Shown in pieces: positions 55,198-63,769 of a stretch of DNA of 64,000 nucleotides (position 1 is the first letter of the stretch; each line of letters begins with the position of its first letter). A program made the position numbers and the translations under genes. Source of the DNA: Burkholderia sp. WP9 (GTDB taxonomy: Bacteria > Pseudomonadota > Gammaproteobacteria > Burkholderiales > Burkholderiaceae); contig NZ_FNTG01000001.1 of the NCBI RefSeq assembly GCF_900104795.1, positions 1 to 64,000 of the forward strand. Reading direction: 5' to 3'. The notes below the pieces were generated by a model that saw only the letters and a list, made by a program, of their open reading frames with translations, had not been told where the DNA came from and did not search any database.

Positions 55198-57082
55198 TAG
55201 TAGTCTCCCGTTCTAGCTTGGCAACGTGCCTATCCAAGGTCTGAACCAAGCCCCACCAGACCTTCTTGTAGGCCGGATTGGTCTCGCGCTCTGCTTCACC
55301 CATCGCATGATTTTTTCGCGCGACGAGCGCTCTCGCTGCCCGGTCTGTAATCAAATGGCTCGGACAGTCCGGGTCACATTGGAAGTCGCCGTAGCAAGGC
55401 GGGATGCTATCTGTCGGGGCGGCAAGATTTTTTCCGCAGTTTCCAATACTTGTTGGCATCAGTTTCACGCCACGCCTCGCCATATCCTTGATGTACTTTT
55501 CGCGCCGTTCTCCGAAAAGTCCCATGCCGGAGAAAAAACCGTCAATTCGTGCCTTATGCTTCACAGCGCCACCACCAGCAAATCTGGCCTCTTCGCCGTA
55601 GACGTCCAACAGAGCTCTTTCCCGGGCGTCCGCCAGACGGTTTGAAATGCTCGTCATCAACTGCTTTCGGTATTGTCCATACCCGGCCGTCACAGAGTTG
55701 GGCAAAGCGCTGAACTGGCTCCTGAAATGCTTCAGTTGCATACTGATGAATGGTAGGCCGACTTCCTGTTGCGCCAGTTGCGAGACAAGTGTCTCGCGGC
55801 ATTGGTGGATAGAAAACGTCCAGTCAACGAAAAGGCCGTGGCTATCGATTGTTCGCAGCCATCTTGCGAACAAAGTGTTGAGTGTGCCGCCATGGGTGTA
55901 GCCCTTCTTGCCGTCACTCTGCCCTAGCCACGGCGACGAAAACAAGAATTCATTCCCCGTTTTCGCCGTGATAAACATTAGGATGTCGTACGCGTCCCGA
56001 ACGATGTCTATGGCTAACCACCCCTCGCTTATTGGCGTATCTTTCGAGCGCTGTTTCACTTCCTTAGAAACCAAGAACCAGTAACCATGCTCTAGTTTGA
56101 GACAGTTGCGCTTCAAGTAGGCGACTTCAGTCGCGCGCATCCCCGTAAAAAGGAGAACAAGGAGCATGGCCGAGGTATGGCCCTCTTTGATAACTTGGTG
56201 TAGCTCGGACGCTGCGAGGCCGTGCTTGTTGCGAAAGGCGTTGCCGCCCACCGCGTCGCGTCTACCTCCATAATAGCTGTCAAACGCACTCTTCCGCGAT
56301 TGACTCGAGTCCGACCCGAGAGAACGACCCAACGCTTGACAGTCGCTGTCATGCATTTCTAAGCCGGCTGCGGACTTGAACTCGACAATGGCCTTTTTGC
56401 AATAGTCAAGGAGATAGAGAAACTGCGCGTCAGACAGCGTGGGGATGCCGCCTTCGTCTTCCGAACTTCTCCAGGAAATCGAGCTTCCCGTAATATCGGA
56501 GAGCCCCCACTGCAAGGGCTCGCTAAGATTCTTCTGGACGCTTGGGTCCGAAATCAACTTGAGCGCCCGTTTTAGATGCTCCGGGCGACCCGCGAACGAC
56601 GCAACGGTTTCCTTCACCAACGAGAAAGGAATGTCGGCGAGACTCGCTACGGCTAGTTCGGGCTTCTCTTTCGCTTTCAGGATGACCGAGGAAAAAAATT
56701 TCGCAAGGTCGTCGATGCGTCCTTTCACCGTTTTGGGGTCGAGTTGCTCCTTGGCGGTCTTCGCATCTTTTATCAAATTGGGAAAATTCCCAAAAATGAC
56801 CGCTGCAATTTTGAGGTCGCGAACTATCTGCTTGGTCAGGCAATAAGTATATTTTGCCTTGTGAACAGAGTTCGGATGACTGAGAGTGGTGCCTCTGCCG
56901 TCAATGTAGTCTCGCCATACAAAGCTAGAGGTAGTCGGTCCTTTATATAGAGGGGAATCAGGGGCGACGAAGGGCCAGATGTCATCGCCAAACCGTCCGG
57001 ACCAGACGGGCATGTCATCTCTAAAAACCGCTCGTCCTTCGATGACGTCGGACACCGTGGGGACACGTGAGAACATGGGCAT
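55190..57082 (-). CDS. Tyrosine recombinase, third of the module
   Basis: 630 residues. The catalytic set is visible: Arg in LFTGMRATEVAYLK, HxxR in HQCRET, and a Tyr in AGYGQYRKQ. A Cys-rich tail (about 540-580, PPCYGDFQCDPDCPSH) may bind zinc. It starts 2 nt after the previous gene. Larger than a usual integrase, comparable to the large recombinase (TnpB class) of Tn554. Confidence 0.85.
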   Translation of the reverse strand: MPMFSRVPTVSDVIEGRAVFRDDMPVWSGRFGDDIWPFVAPDSPLYKGPTTSSFVWRDYIDGRGTTLSHPNSVHKAKYTYCLTKQIVRDLKIAAVIFGNFPNLIKDAKTAKEQLDPKTVKGRIDDLAKFFSSVILKAKEKPELAVASLADIPFSLVKETVASFAGRPEHLKRALKLISDPSVQKNLSEPLQWGLSDITGSSISWRSSEDEGGIPTLSDAQFLYLLDYCKKAIVEFKSAAGLEMHDSDCQALGRSLGSDSSQSRKSAFDSYYGGRRDAVGGNAFRNKHGLAASELHQVIKEGHTSAMLLVLLFTGMRATEVAYLKRNCLKLEHGYWFLVSKEVKQRSKDTPISEGWLAIDIVRDAYDILMFITAKTGNEFLFSSPWLGQSDGKKGYTHGGTLNTLFARWLRTIDSHGLFVDWTFSIHQCRETLVSQLAQQEVGLPFISMQLKHFRSQFSALPNSVTAGYGQYRKQLMTSISNRLADARERALLDVYGEEARFAGGGAVKHKARIDGFFSGMGLFGERREKYIKDMARRGVKLMPTSIGNCGKNLAAPTDSIPPCYGDFQCDPDCPSHLITDRAARALVARKNHAMGEAERETNPAYKKVWWGLVQTLDRHVAKLERETTNV

Positions 57083-57084
57083 GG

Positions 57085-59199
57085 CTAGATACCTTGGTAA
57101 ATCAAATGGTCCACAAGCAGGTCATCCATGGTCGCCGCCATATGCTCGGCGCTCCGCAATACCGATGCAGGAAACACCACGTCGGGCTCCAAGAGACCGT
57201 CAATGAGCTTGACTGTGTCCTTATATAGCTCTTTCCTGCCTTGGATTGCGGGAGAGTCTTCATGAAGTGCCGTATTGACCCGCCCCTGATAGACCATGAG
57301 CTTGGGGAGAGATTTTTCGGTGACGATTGAGCTGTCGCACCGTATGCACATGTTCCAGTGCGCACAGGGGGAGCCCTCAACATGCTTTGTGACAGCACGC
57401 ACGTTCGCGCTCGGATTGTAAGGGTCTCGGCAGCCGCAACCGGAAAGGGTTTCGAGGAAACCGTCCGAACTCGCGGTCATACGAGGCTTCGTAGCCTGTG
57501 CGACTGTCTGGTCGGTCTTCATATGTTCTTTGGAGCGTTGGGCTATGCGCTGAAGAGCTTCCGAGACGGTGCGGTTAAATACAGGTTGCAGTCCCTGGCT
57601 ATCCAGATAAGTTGCGGTAGTCGCGATGCCTTCATGTCCCAGCGCTACCTGCACCTCAAACATGCTGGCCCCCGCCAGAACCAGATTGGTCGCAAGGGTT
57701 GGGCGGCACCGTGCAAGATTGAAATTAAAGCCTCGGCCGTACAGGCGATATAGACCTTCGCCGGAGCAGAACCGCCCGTACCAAGTCCGCACCTTGCGTT
57801 TGGGCTCTATCGCCACGACCGCACGATTACCCTCTCTTCGGGAGCGTTCGACGTCCTCAAAAATGAAGAGTCGCCGGGCAATTTCTGGAGGGGCGTCATT
57901 TCTGATTTTCGATGTGAGAGCGAGAACAAGACCGACTACCTTCTCAACCCGCTCGACAACCGAATCAGCAAGATAGTGCTCTTCCATTTCCAGCACTTCC
58001 AAATGCAGCTCTCTATCCTCCGAGCGAGTCGAACTACCGGACCGCCGCTTGTGGTAGATAATGACTGGTTGTCTAGTGAGCGTGTGTTCCTTCTGGTAAG
58101 AATCGACCTGTAGTTCCTTTAGCGCCTCGACATTCAAGCCTGTCAACATACTAAGCTCTAAAGCGAGTGGCATGATTATCCGGTCATCTACATGAGGCCA
58201 GACGCCCCATCGGATGAAGAGGGTCGACAGGCGCTTCATCGTGCAGACAGCCGTCAGGCGATTCCGCACACGAGAAAAATCCTCATACATCGCAAGCGCG
58301 TCACAGCCGAACTCGTTTTCGAACATCCACAGGAGCGCTCGGTCATCGTTTTTTCGTACATAAAGGGGCTCAATTCCAACGCTCTGTTCCGGAGTGAAAC
58401 CAAGGCGCAATCGGACGGCGACGACTGAACTACTAATGCCATATGCATTACCCGCAGCGCTGATGCTGTTGTACGTAATATCTTCGACTGAAAGTGCAGT
58501 GGGCAAACCCTTTGATGAAGGGCGGGGTGACAATCCGATGGCCTGGCAAAAACTCCAGCCCTGACGAATTCGATGTGAAAGCGTTCCAGGTGCAATCCCG
58601 AACTGCTCGGCAGCTTCGGATATTCCGTAGTGTCTACCGTCTAGCTCAAGGGGCGGAAAGGCCATCTCGCGTTTGCGATACGGAATGCCTGCACCTGTAG
58701 GCGTATAACCATTGAGAGCGCTATTAGCCAAGCCAATCCACCGAGCGACCGCTGCGTTGATGACTTCCTGTTCGTCTTCGGCGTAGGCTGACCTCTGCTT
58801 CGTCTCTGACACACCTTTAAACATCGGTGCATGATAGACCACCGTGTCGATGACTCGAAGCGCATAGGCCATGTCCATAACTTGCCGGACTGACTTATAG
58901 ATGCTGTAACGCGTCTTGCTCGCTAGTGCCTGCGCGTTCAACCACTTGTTGAAACGGATTAAAGCATCGGCTTCCCAGTGAGCGGTGAGATAGAAGCGTT
59001 TGTCGGACTCCAGGTCGTCGTAATATGCGTTGGTTTCAGTTACGAACTTCAAGTACTTGTTCTTTGCGTAACGAATTCCGTTCGCGGTCACTGTCTCGTA
59101 TTCGGCTTCGAGTTGGAAGAACATCCACTTGACCTGTGCATATGGGTCCCGCATCGTCGGCTTGGGGGGCTGATGAAGACGCACAGGCTCGTCAAGCAC
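57085..59199 (-). CDS. Tyrosine recombinase-like protein, second of the module
   Basis: 704 residues. The C-terminal recombinase fold is recognisable by LGHEGIATTATYLDS, with the nucleophile Tyr, and by RCRPTLATNLV around the second Arg. The first catalytic Arg is replaced (LTGLNVEALKEL has Asn) and the His of HxxR reads Ala. A Cys-rich zinc-finger-like tail follows (CGCRDPYNPS and PCAHWNMCIRC). So it may be structural or need a partner for catalysis. GTG start at 59199 with GAGG upstream; overlaps the first recombinase by 8 nt. Confidence 0.8.
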   Translation of the reverse strand: MLDEPVRLHQPPKPTMRDPYAQVKWMFFQLEAEYETVTANGIRYAKNKYLKFVTETNAYYDDLESDKRFYLTAHWEADALIRFNKWLNAQALASKTRYSIYKSVRQVMDMAYALRVIDTVVYHAPMFKGVSETKQRSAYAEDEQEVINAAVARWIGLANSALNGYTPTGAGIPYRKREMAFPPLELDGRHYGISEAAEQFGIAPGTLSHRIRQGWSFCQAIGLSPRPSSKGLPTALSVEDITYNSISAAGNAYGISSSVVAVRLRLGFTPEQSVGIEPLYVRKNDDRALLWMFENEFGCDALAMYEDFSRVRNRLTAVCTMKRLSTLFIRWGVWPHVDDRIIMPLALELSMLTGLNVEALKELQVDSYQKEHTLTRQPVIIYHKRRSGSSTRSEDRELHLEVLEMEEHYLADSVVERVEKVVGLVLALTSKIRNDAPPEIARRLFIFEDVERSRREGNRAVVAIEPKRKVRTWYGRFCSGEGLYRLYGRGFNFNLARCRPTLATNLVLAGASMFEVQVALGHEGIATTATYLDSQGLQPVFNRTVSEALQRIAQRSKEHMKTDQTVAQATKPRMTASSDGFLETLSGCGCRDPYNPSANVRAVTKHVEGSPCAHWNMCIRCDSSIVTEKSLPKLMVYQGRVNTALHEDSPAIQGRKELYKDTVKLIDGLLEPDVVFPASVLRSAEHMAATMDDLLVDHLIYQGI

Positions 59200-60424
59200 G
59201 ATGGCCTCGTCTTTCGATATGCTGCAAATGACCCAAGAATGTCTTCTCTCGAATCGTCTCGGCCTCTCCCAGACGATTGATTGCGCTTCCGGCTTTGGTC
59301 AGTGCTTGCAACATTGAGGGCGGAATCTGCGTGTATATCTCGGTTGTGGTGAGCTGCGCATGACCAAGCATCTGCTGAACAATCAGCATCCTGTCTTGGT
59401 AATCTTTTCCCATATCGGAGCGCAGCACCGAATAGGCGGTACCGTGGCGCATCCAGTGTGTTGACATCTGGTCTGTCAGGCCAACTCTGCGAATGGCATT
59501 CTTGAATTGCTTGGAAGCATTTCTTGTGTCCCAAGGCAACTGATTGACGGTGAGGAATGCGGGCTTGCTAGGGTCGTGAATGTCCCAGTCGGGCGCGAGT
59601 TTGTACTCTGGAGTACTGTGGTATCGCTTGATTCGCTTGAGAACAGCGCGCGAAATTAAAGTAATTTTCTCCGGAGTTTGACCGCCGCGCCCCTTAACGC
59701 GCTTCGCGCAGACCGGGATGAACTCAAGAGACGGGTTGTACATTGTGTCGTCGGGGATGTCGCCTAAAGTCAGCCGAGTCACTTCGGTGATTCTGAATCC
59801 CATGTCGTACTGCGCATGAAACATGCACCTTTCGCATTCGTTGTGCATCCCGTTCAGAAGCTCAATAACGATTTCAGTAGAGACAAATTTGGGACTGCGC
59901 GCATTGGGGGTGGCGACGATGTACCGAAGGCTGTTGTTGCGACCGTAGGGCGAATCCGCCGGGTCTCTAAGACGTCCCGCCTCGATTGTTGTCAACCATT
60001 CGAGAAAATTCTTTACGCAAGCCTCTCGGGTGTGCAGCGTGAAGTGGCTTTCTGCTCCGAGCTCTTTCATGTCGTCGAGCCAGGCGGCGATGTCCTGACG
60101 ACTCAAGAGGGGCAGTTGTTCGTCGATAGTGAGGTTTGGATACAACTGGCGCCTTTCCATCCAGCGACAAAGATACGAAAGGATGCGGCCGTATAGCACG
60201 ACAGTGTCGTGCCCGACAGTCAGTCCAATTACAGCACTCAACGAACGCAACCACCCATGCATGGATTTCACCACAGCCCCGCTTGAGTCCACGACGCTGA
60301 ATATGGGGTAGCTGCTTTTGGGAATCGACGCATCAAAAGTGTCGCCACTGGAAAGCACAGTCATGGGCGAGTCGCTGTATCGCACCACTACAAACTGCGC
60401 CTCGAGGGCACCTGTACGTGTCAT
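59192..60424 (-). CDS. Tyrosine recombinase, first of the module
   Basis: 410 residues with a complete catalytic set: Arg in GFRITEVTRL, HWMRHG (HxxRH), GHA, and Tyr in TTTEIYTQI. An N-terminal SAM-like core-binding domain (about 80-170) precedes. ATG 60424 has GGAA upstream; TTG 60436 would add 4 residues. It is the first gene of the operon recombinase 1, 2, 3, small protein, thyA, and is nearest the right end of the island. Most likely the main integrase. Confidence 0.92.
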   Translation of the reverse strand: MTRTGALEAQFVVVRYSDSPMTVLSSGDTFDASIPKSSYPIFSVVDSSGAVVKSMHGWLRSLSAVIGLTVGHDTVVLYGRILSYLCRWMERRQLYPNLTIDEQLPLLSRQDIAAWLDDMKELGAESHFTLHTREACVKNFLEWLTTIEAGRLRDPADSPYGRNNSLRYIVATPNARSPKFVSTEIVIELLNGMHNECERCMFHAQYDMGFRITEVTRLTLGDIPDDTMYNPSLEFIPVCAKRVKGRGGQTPEKITLISRAVLKRIKRYHSTPEYKLAPDWDIHDPSKPAFLTVNQLPWDTRNASKQFKNAIRRVGLTDQMSTHWMRHGTAYSVLRSDMGKDYQDRMLIVQQMLGHAQLTTTEIYTQIPPSMLQALTKAGSAINRLGEAETIREKTFLGHLQHIERRGHRA

Positions 60425-60497
60425 AGGTATTTCCAAACATCTGTGGGTACAGGCAAAAGCGGTCGCACGTCGTCTATCCAGAAAGTGTCCTCGGCCG

Positions 60498-60516
60498 ATT
60501 GTACATCAGACTGATG
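60498..60516 (-). promoter_or_regulatory. Putative promoter and operator of the recombinase-thyA operon
   Basis: On the minus strand a -10-like TACAAT (60498-60503) is abutted upstream by the perfect inverted repeat CATCAG-A-CTGATG (60504-60516). No good -35 was found. The repeat in the spacer is placed to let a repressor block the promoter. The site is 74 bp before the ATG at 60424 and about 110 bp inside the right end. Confidence 0.4.
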
Positions 60517-60606
60517 AAATGGCTAAAAAATATGGTTGTGAGAAACAAAACAGGTTTACCGGTCGTTTTGCACGCTCAGCCGTGTAACAACCCACGAGAT
60601 GGCCTT

Positions 60607-60625
60607 TACTGTTTGGTTCCAAAAA
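60607..60625 (-). repeat. Right terminal inverted repeat of the island
   Basis: Reads TTTTTGGAACCAAACAGTA on the minus strand from the junction inwards, matching the left end at 12 of the first 14 positions. Confidence 0.75.
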
Positions 60626-60631
60626 CACATT
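60626..60631 (+). other. Right core site of the island (attR core)
   Basis: CACATT, in frame with the following thyA codons (Tyr-Glu-Asn-Gln). It is a synonymous variant of the left core CATATC. Confidence 0.75.
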
Positions 60632-60861
60632 TACGAGAATCAGCTCGACATGTTGCAGCAGCAACTCACGCGCGAGCCGTACGAAAGCCCGGCTTTCGCG
60701 ATTTCGGATCGCGTGCCGGAGTACGCAAAAACCGGCGTGTACGAGCCGGAATGGCTCGAAAAGATCGAGCCGTCGGATTTCTCGCTGGTTGGCTACCGGC
60801 ATCACGAGCCGCTCACTGCGCCAATGGCCGTTTGAGCGTCGGCGGGCAAGCTGCCCGGTCC

Positions 60862-60910
60862 GCATGAAGAAAAAACCCCCGCGATGCGAATCGCGGGGGT
60901 TTTTTCATGC
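60862..60910. terminator. Bidirectional terminator after thyA and the FecR-like gene
   Basis: A long GC-rich stem (ACCCCCGCGAT with ATCGCGGGGGT) is flanked by A and T runs and by outer GCATGA/TCATGC arms. It serves the thyA end and the convergent gene. Confidence 0.93.
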
Positions 60911-60936
60911 TGGCTGCAAACGCAAGCGGGAGGCGC

Positions 60937-63576
60937 TCAGCCTTTGTGATGCTCGTCGCGGTTTCCGCCACCCGAATGCTGTTCGGCGTGCTGCGGCTGT
61001 GCCTGAGGATGCGGCTGCTGGGCCTGCTGCGGGCGTGATTCCTGGCGCGGCTGCTGCGGCTGCGGATGAAACTCCGGCCGAGGTTGTTGCTGCGCCTGTT
61101 GCTGACGGGGCTGCTGCTGTGGCTGGGGATGAAACTCCGGCCGCGGCTGTTGCTGCACCTGTTGCTGGCGCGGCTCAGGACGTGGCTCTTGGCGCGGAGC
61201 CTGCTGCATGGGCTGCGGATGATATTCCTGACGCGGTTGTTGCGCCTCAACTTGCGCTGGACGCCGCATCTGCTGCTCAGGCTGACGTTGCATCTGCGCC
61301 TGCGGCTGTGGCTGCGCATGAAGCCCCTGCTGCTGCTGTTGCTGCTGCACGGCCGGGTTTTCCGCGGGGTGCGGCGCGCCGTGCTGTTGTTGCGCCATCT
61401 CCGGCAGTCTTCCCTGTGGCTGAGCGCCGGGCTGTGGAGCGGCATCCGGCCGCCCAGCCTGTTGTTGCGCACCGCCGTGCTGCTGGGCCATCGGCGTGTG
61501 CGGCTGTGTCCAGGCCGGCTCGTGGCGTTCGTTGATGGCCGGCTGCTGACCTGCCTGTTGCGGCATGCCGCGCTGCTGTTGCTGCGCCCACGCCGCTGGG
61601 TTGCCGCCCGGGTTGCCGCCGTTCGCTTGCGGCGGACGCGGCACACCGTTCGACGGACGTTGCGACTCTTGAGGCTCCGGGCGCTGGTTTGCCATTTGCG
61701 GCGGCATGCCTGGCCGCTGTCCAGCTTGCTGCGTGCCGCCACGCGGCGCCTCACCCGGCCGCTGCCCAGCCTGCTGCATGCCGCCATGCGGCGCCTCACC
61801 CGGTTGCTGCCCGGCCTGCTGCATGCCGCCACGCGGCCCTTCACCCGGCCGCTGTCCCACCTGCTGCCCGCCGCCAGGCCCACCCGGCGCGCCCGCCGCC
61901 ATCCCCGGCGCACGTCCCGCGATATGCGACTGCACGACCCGCACGTTCTGCACCGGCAGCGCGCCCGGACCGCCCGCCATATGCGCCGGCACCGAAGTCC
62001 GCACGATAGGCTGGCCGGCGCCCGACACCCGTCCGCCGCTTTGTGCGAACCGCTGAGCGAGGCTGTCGTGGTAAGCCGCCGGCATCGCGGGACTACGTGT
62101 CGCTACCACCGGGCGCGCCATCACCGCCGCAGGCGGCCGGTAGTTCGCATTGCGCAAACCCGGGCCGAAACTCTCCCGCACCGGCGCGATTCCCGGGCCG
62201 CCCGGGTTGATCTGCGCGTTGCGCCATTGCCGCGGATCGACCTTCTGGGCGAAGCGTCCGACCGGCTGACCATGTACGAAGGCTGTCGCCGGCATCGCGG
62301 TCACGCCGCCCGGCGCGCGGTAGTTGATATACGTGTTGTGAATGTTGGTCACATTCACGTTGCGGTTGTAGTTGTTGACGATCGTCGTCTGGTTGACGCG
62401 GTTGTAGTAACCGGGGCTCCAGTGATCGTGATCGCCCCAATGCGGGTGCCACGGCTCGCCCGGGCCGAGTGGGAACCATGCGACGCCCGCCGCTACCGCT
62501 CCGCCGATCGCCAGATCGACACCCCAGTTCACGCCGCCGCCTCCGCCGCCCACGAAGGCGACGAGAGCGGGTGCGTAAACGGGCGGCTCGCTGACCGCGA
62601 CCGGTCCCGGCACCCACGCCCACGTGTCGTCGACCTGAGCCCAGCGGCCGTAGTGGTAGGGCGCGAAGCCCCACGGCGCGTCGTCGACCCAGGTCCAGCC
62701 CCACGGCGCCTGCCATACCCAATGGCCGTCGTGATACGGCGCCCAGCCGGCGGGCGTACCGCGCGGCACCCACACTTCACCGTATTGCGGCGAGCTCTGC
62801 CACGTGCCGTTGGCGTCGAGATCCTGATAGCCGGGAATGTCGCGCGACACGTAGCGCGCCGAGACCGAGCGATCTTCGGCGGCGTCGCGGCTTGCGGCCC
62901 ATTGATCGAAGCCGTCGAGGCCGGGCGCGCCGTTGTCGGCGACCTGCTGGAGGTTGGTGCCGCCAAAGCGGATCTGCTGGCCGGCCGCAACCGGCACCTG
63001 GCCGTTGTCGCCGTACACCGTCGCGCTGCCGCTGCGCACGGTGACGGTGGTGCTGCTGCCGTCCGGCGCGACGTCGACGCGATAGTCGCCAGGTCCGTTC
63101 AGGCCGAGCGCGAGATTCGGCGTGTCGATTTCATAGGACGAGCCCGGCGCGAGTTCCCGCACGCGGGCCGACAGCGTGCCCTGAGCGACTTTGAGCTGAG
63201 CACTGTTGTCGTCGAGATTCAGCAGGTCGAGGCTGGTGGACTGGCCGAGGCGCACCGCGGTCGAGCCGATGTGCAGCTCCGAGCGGGCGTTCTGATCGTT
63301 CCACAGCTGGTCGCCGGTGGTGAGCGGGCGGTTGATTTGCGCGTAGGACCAGTCGGTGGCGCCGGCCGGTTCCGTGGTCACGGTGCCTGCCGTGTAGTTC
63401 AGGCGCGCGACGCGGCCGGGCGGATCGGTGTTTTGCGATGCGGCGGCGGCCTGCGGCGCTTGCTGGACTTCCTGCGCCAAGGTGGCTTGAGCCGCAAACA
63501 GGAACGTGGCGGCTGCGATCAACGTATAGCCGATGACCCGGCGGTTCGAATGGTGGTCTGGGGTGACTGTTCTCAT
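60937..63576 (-). CDS. FecR-domain/DUF6600 secreted protein with Gln-rich tail
   Basis: 879 residues with a signal peptide (cleavage after LAQ, about residue 35). A FecR-like beta domain (about 55-205) is followed by a Trp/Tyr/Pro-rich DUF6600 region with repeats such as GHWVWQAPWGWTWVDD (about 285-345). Then comes a Gly-rich segment and a low-complexity tail from about 570. The tail has tandem units GEAPRGGMQQAGQRP and QQQPRPEFHPQPQ. Probably periplasmic or surface exposed; the function is unknown. Antisense frames through it are artefacts. Confidence 0.85.
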   Translation of the reverse strand: MRTVTPDHHSNRRVIGYTLIAAATFLFAAQATLAQEVQQAPQAAAASQNTDPPGRVARLNYTAGTVTTEPAGATDWSYAQINRPLTTGDQLWNDQNARSELHIGSTAVRLGQSTSLDLLNLDDNSAQLKVAQGTLSARVRELAPGSSYEIDTPNLALGLNGPGDYRVDVAPDGSSTTVTVRSGSATVYGDNGQVPVAAGQQIRFGGTNLQQVADNGAPGLDGFDQWAASRDAAEDRSVSARYVSRDIPGYQDLDANGTWQSSPQYGEVWVPRGTPAGWAPYHDGHWVWQAPWGWTWVDDAPWGFAPYHYGRWAQVDDTWAWVPGPVAVSEPPVYAPALVAFVGGGGGGVNWGVDLAIGGAVAAGVAWFPLGPGEPWHPHWGDHDHWSPGYYNRVNQTTIVNNYNRNVNVTNIHNTYINYRAPGGVTAMPATAFVHGQPVGRFAQKVDPRQWRNAQINPGGPGIAPVRESFGPGLRNANYRPPAAVMARPVVATRSPAMPAAYHDSLAQRFAQSGGRVSGAGQPIVRTSVPAHMAGGPGALPVQNVRVVQSHIAGRAPGMAAGAPGGPGGGQQVGQRPGEGPRGGMQQAGQQPGEAPHGGMQQAGQRPGEAPRGGTQQAGQRPGMPPQMANQRPEPQESQRPSNGVPRPPQANGGNPGGNPAAWAQQQQRGMPQQAGQQPAINERHEPAWTQPHTPMAQQHGGAQQQAGRPDAAPQPGAQPQGRLPEMAQQQHGAPHPAENPAVQQQQQQQGLHAQPQPQAQMQRQPEQQMRRPAQVEAQQPRQEYHPQPMQQAPRQEPRPEPRQQQVQQQPRPEFHPQPQQQPRQQQAQQQPRPEFHPQPQQPRQESRPQQAQQPHPQAQPQHAEQHSGGGNRDEHHKG

Positions 63577-63769
63577 GATTTATCTCCGACGAACGCGGCA
63601 TCTTGCGGCATCCGTGCAGTCACTCTACCCGTGGCGATTGTTTCAAGGCCCCCACTTTTGTAAGGCCGCCTTGCCACCGTGTAACAAAAGATCTCGAAAA
63701 AGGTCCCGATAGGTTATTCGTAAGCGGATTGCCGATGTCCTGTAAGCGCGACGGACCTTCAGGCGCGCA

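Larger units (their letters stand above)
20381..60625. mobile_element. 40.2-kb integrative island inserted in thyA
   Basis: Boundaries are set by the break in the host thyA reading frame and by the inverted ends. The element carries a three-recombinase integration module at its right end, ending in its own thyA, and about 33 kb of cargo that is mostly defence-like (reverse transcriptase, two SIR2 proteins, STAND proteins, nucleases, type I restriction-modification). Base composition is visibly lower in GC and codon use more mixed than in the flanks. No conjugation or replication genes were recognised. The layout recalls Tn554-type elements, which also use several tyrosine recombinases and leave unequal core sequences. 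Confidence 0.93.
60599..60835 (+). pseudogene. thyA: Host thymidylate synthase, 3' fragment
   Basis: The last 67 codons of host thyA (60632-60832) and its stop, ending in EPLTAPMAV, the normal ThyA C-terminus. The island supplies nine codons and an ATG in frame (MAFTVWFQK), so a 78-residue peptide could be read, but there is no good ribosome-binding site and the fragment lacks the catalytic Cys. A hairpin terminator follows. It is the other half of the gene at 19613-20380. Confidence 0.93.

Noticed and set aside
20381-60625. Prophage or conjugative element
   Set aside because: No capsid, terminase, tail, relaxase, type IV secretion or partition gene was recognised anywhere in the 40 kb.
60599-60835. 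Functional split thymidylate synthase made from the two host fragments
   Set aside because: Each half lacks essential parts, the 3' half has no good ribosome-binding site, and the element supplies a full enzyme. Reassembly is possible in principle but not needed.
61066-63663. 865-codon open frame on the plus strand
   Set aside because: Antisense shadow of the FecR/DUF6600 gene; its Leu/Arg-rich translation is what a Gln/Pro-rich gene gives on the opposite strand.
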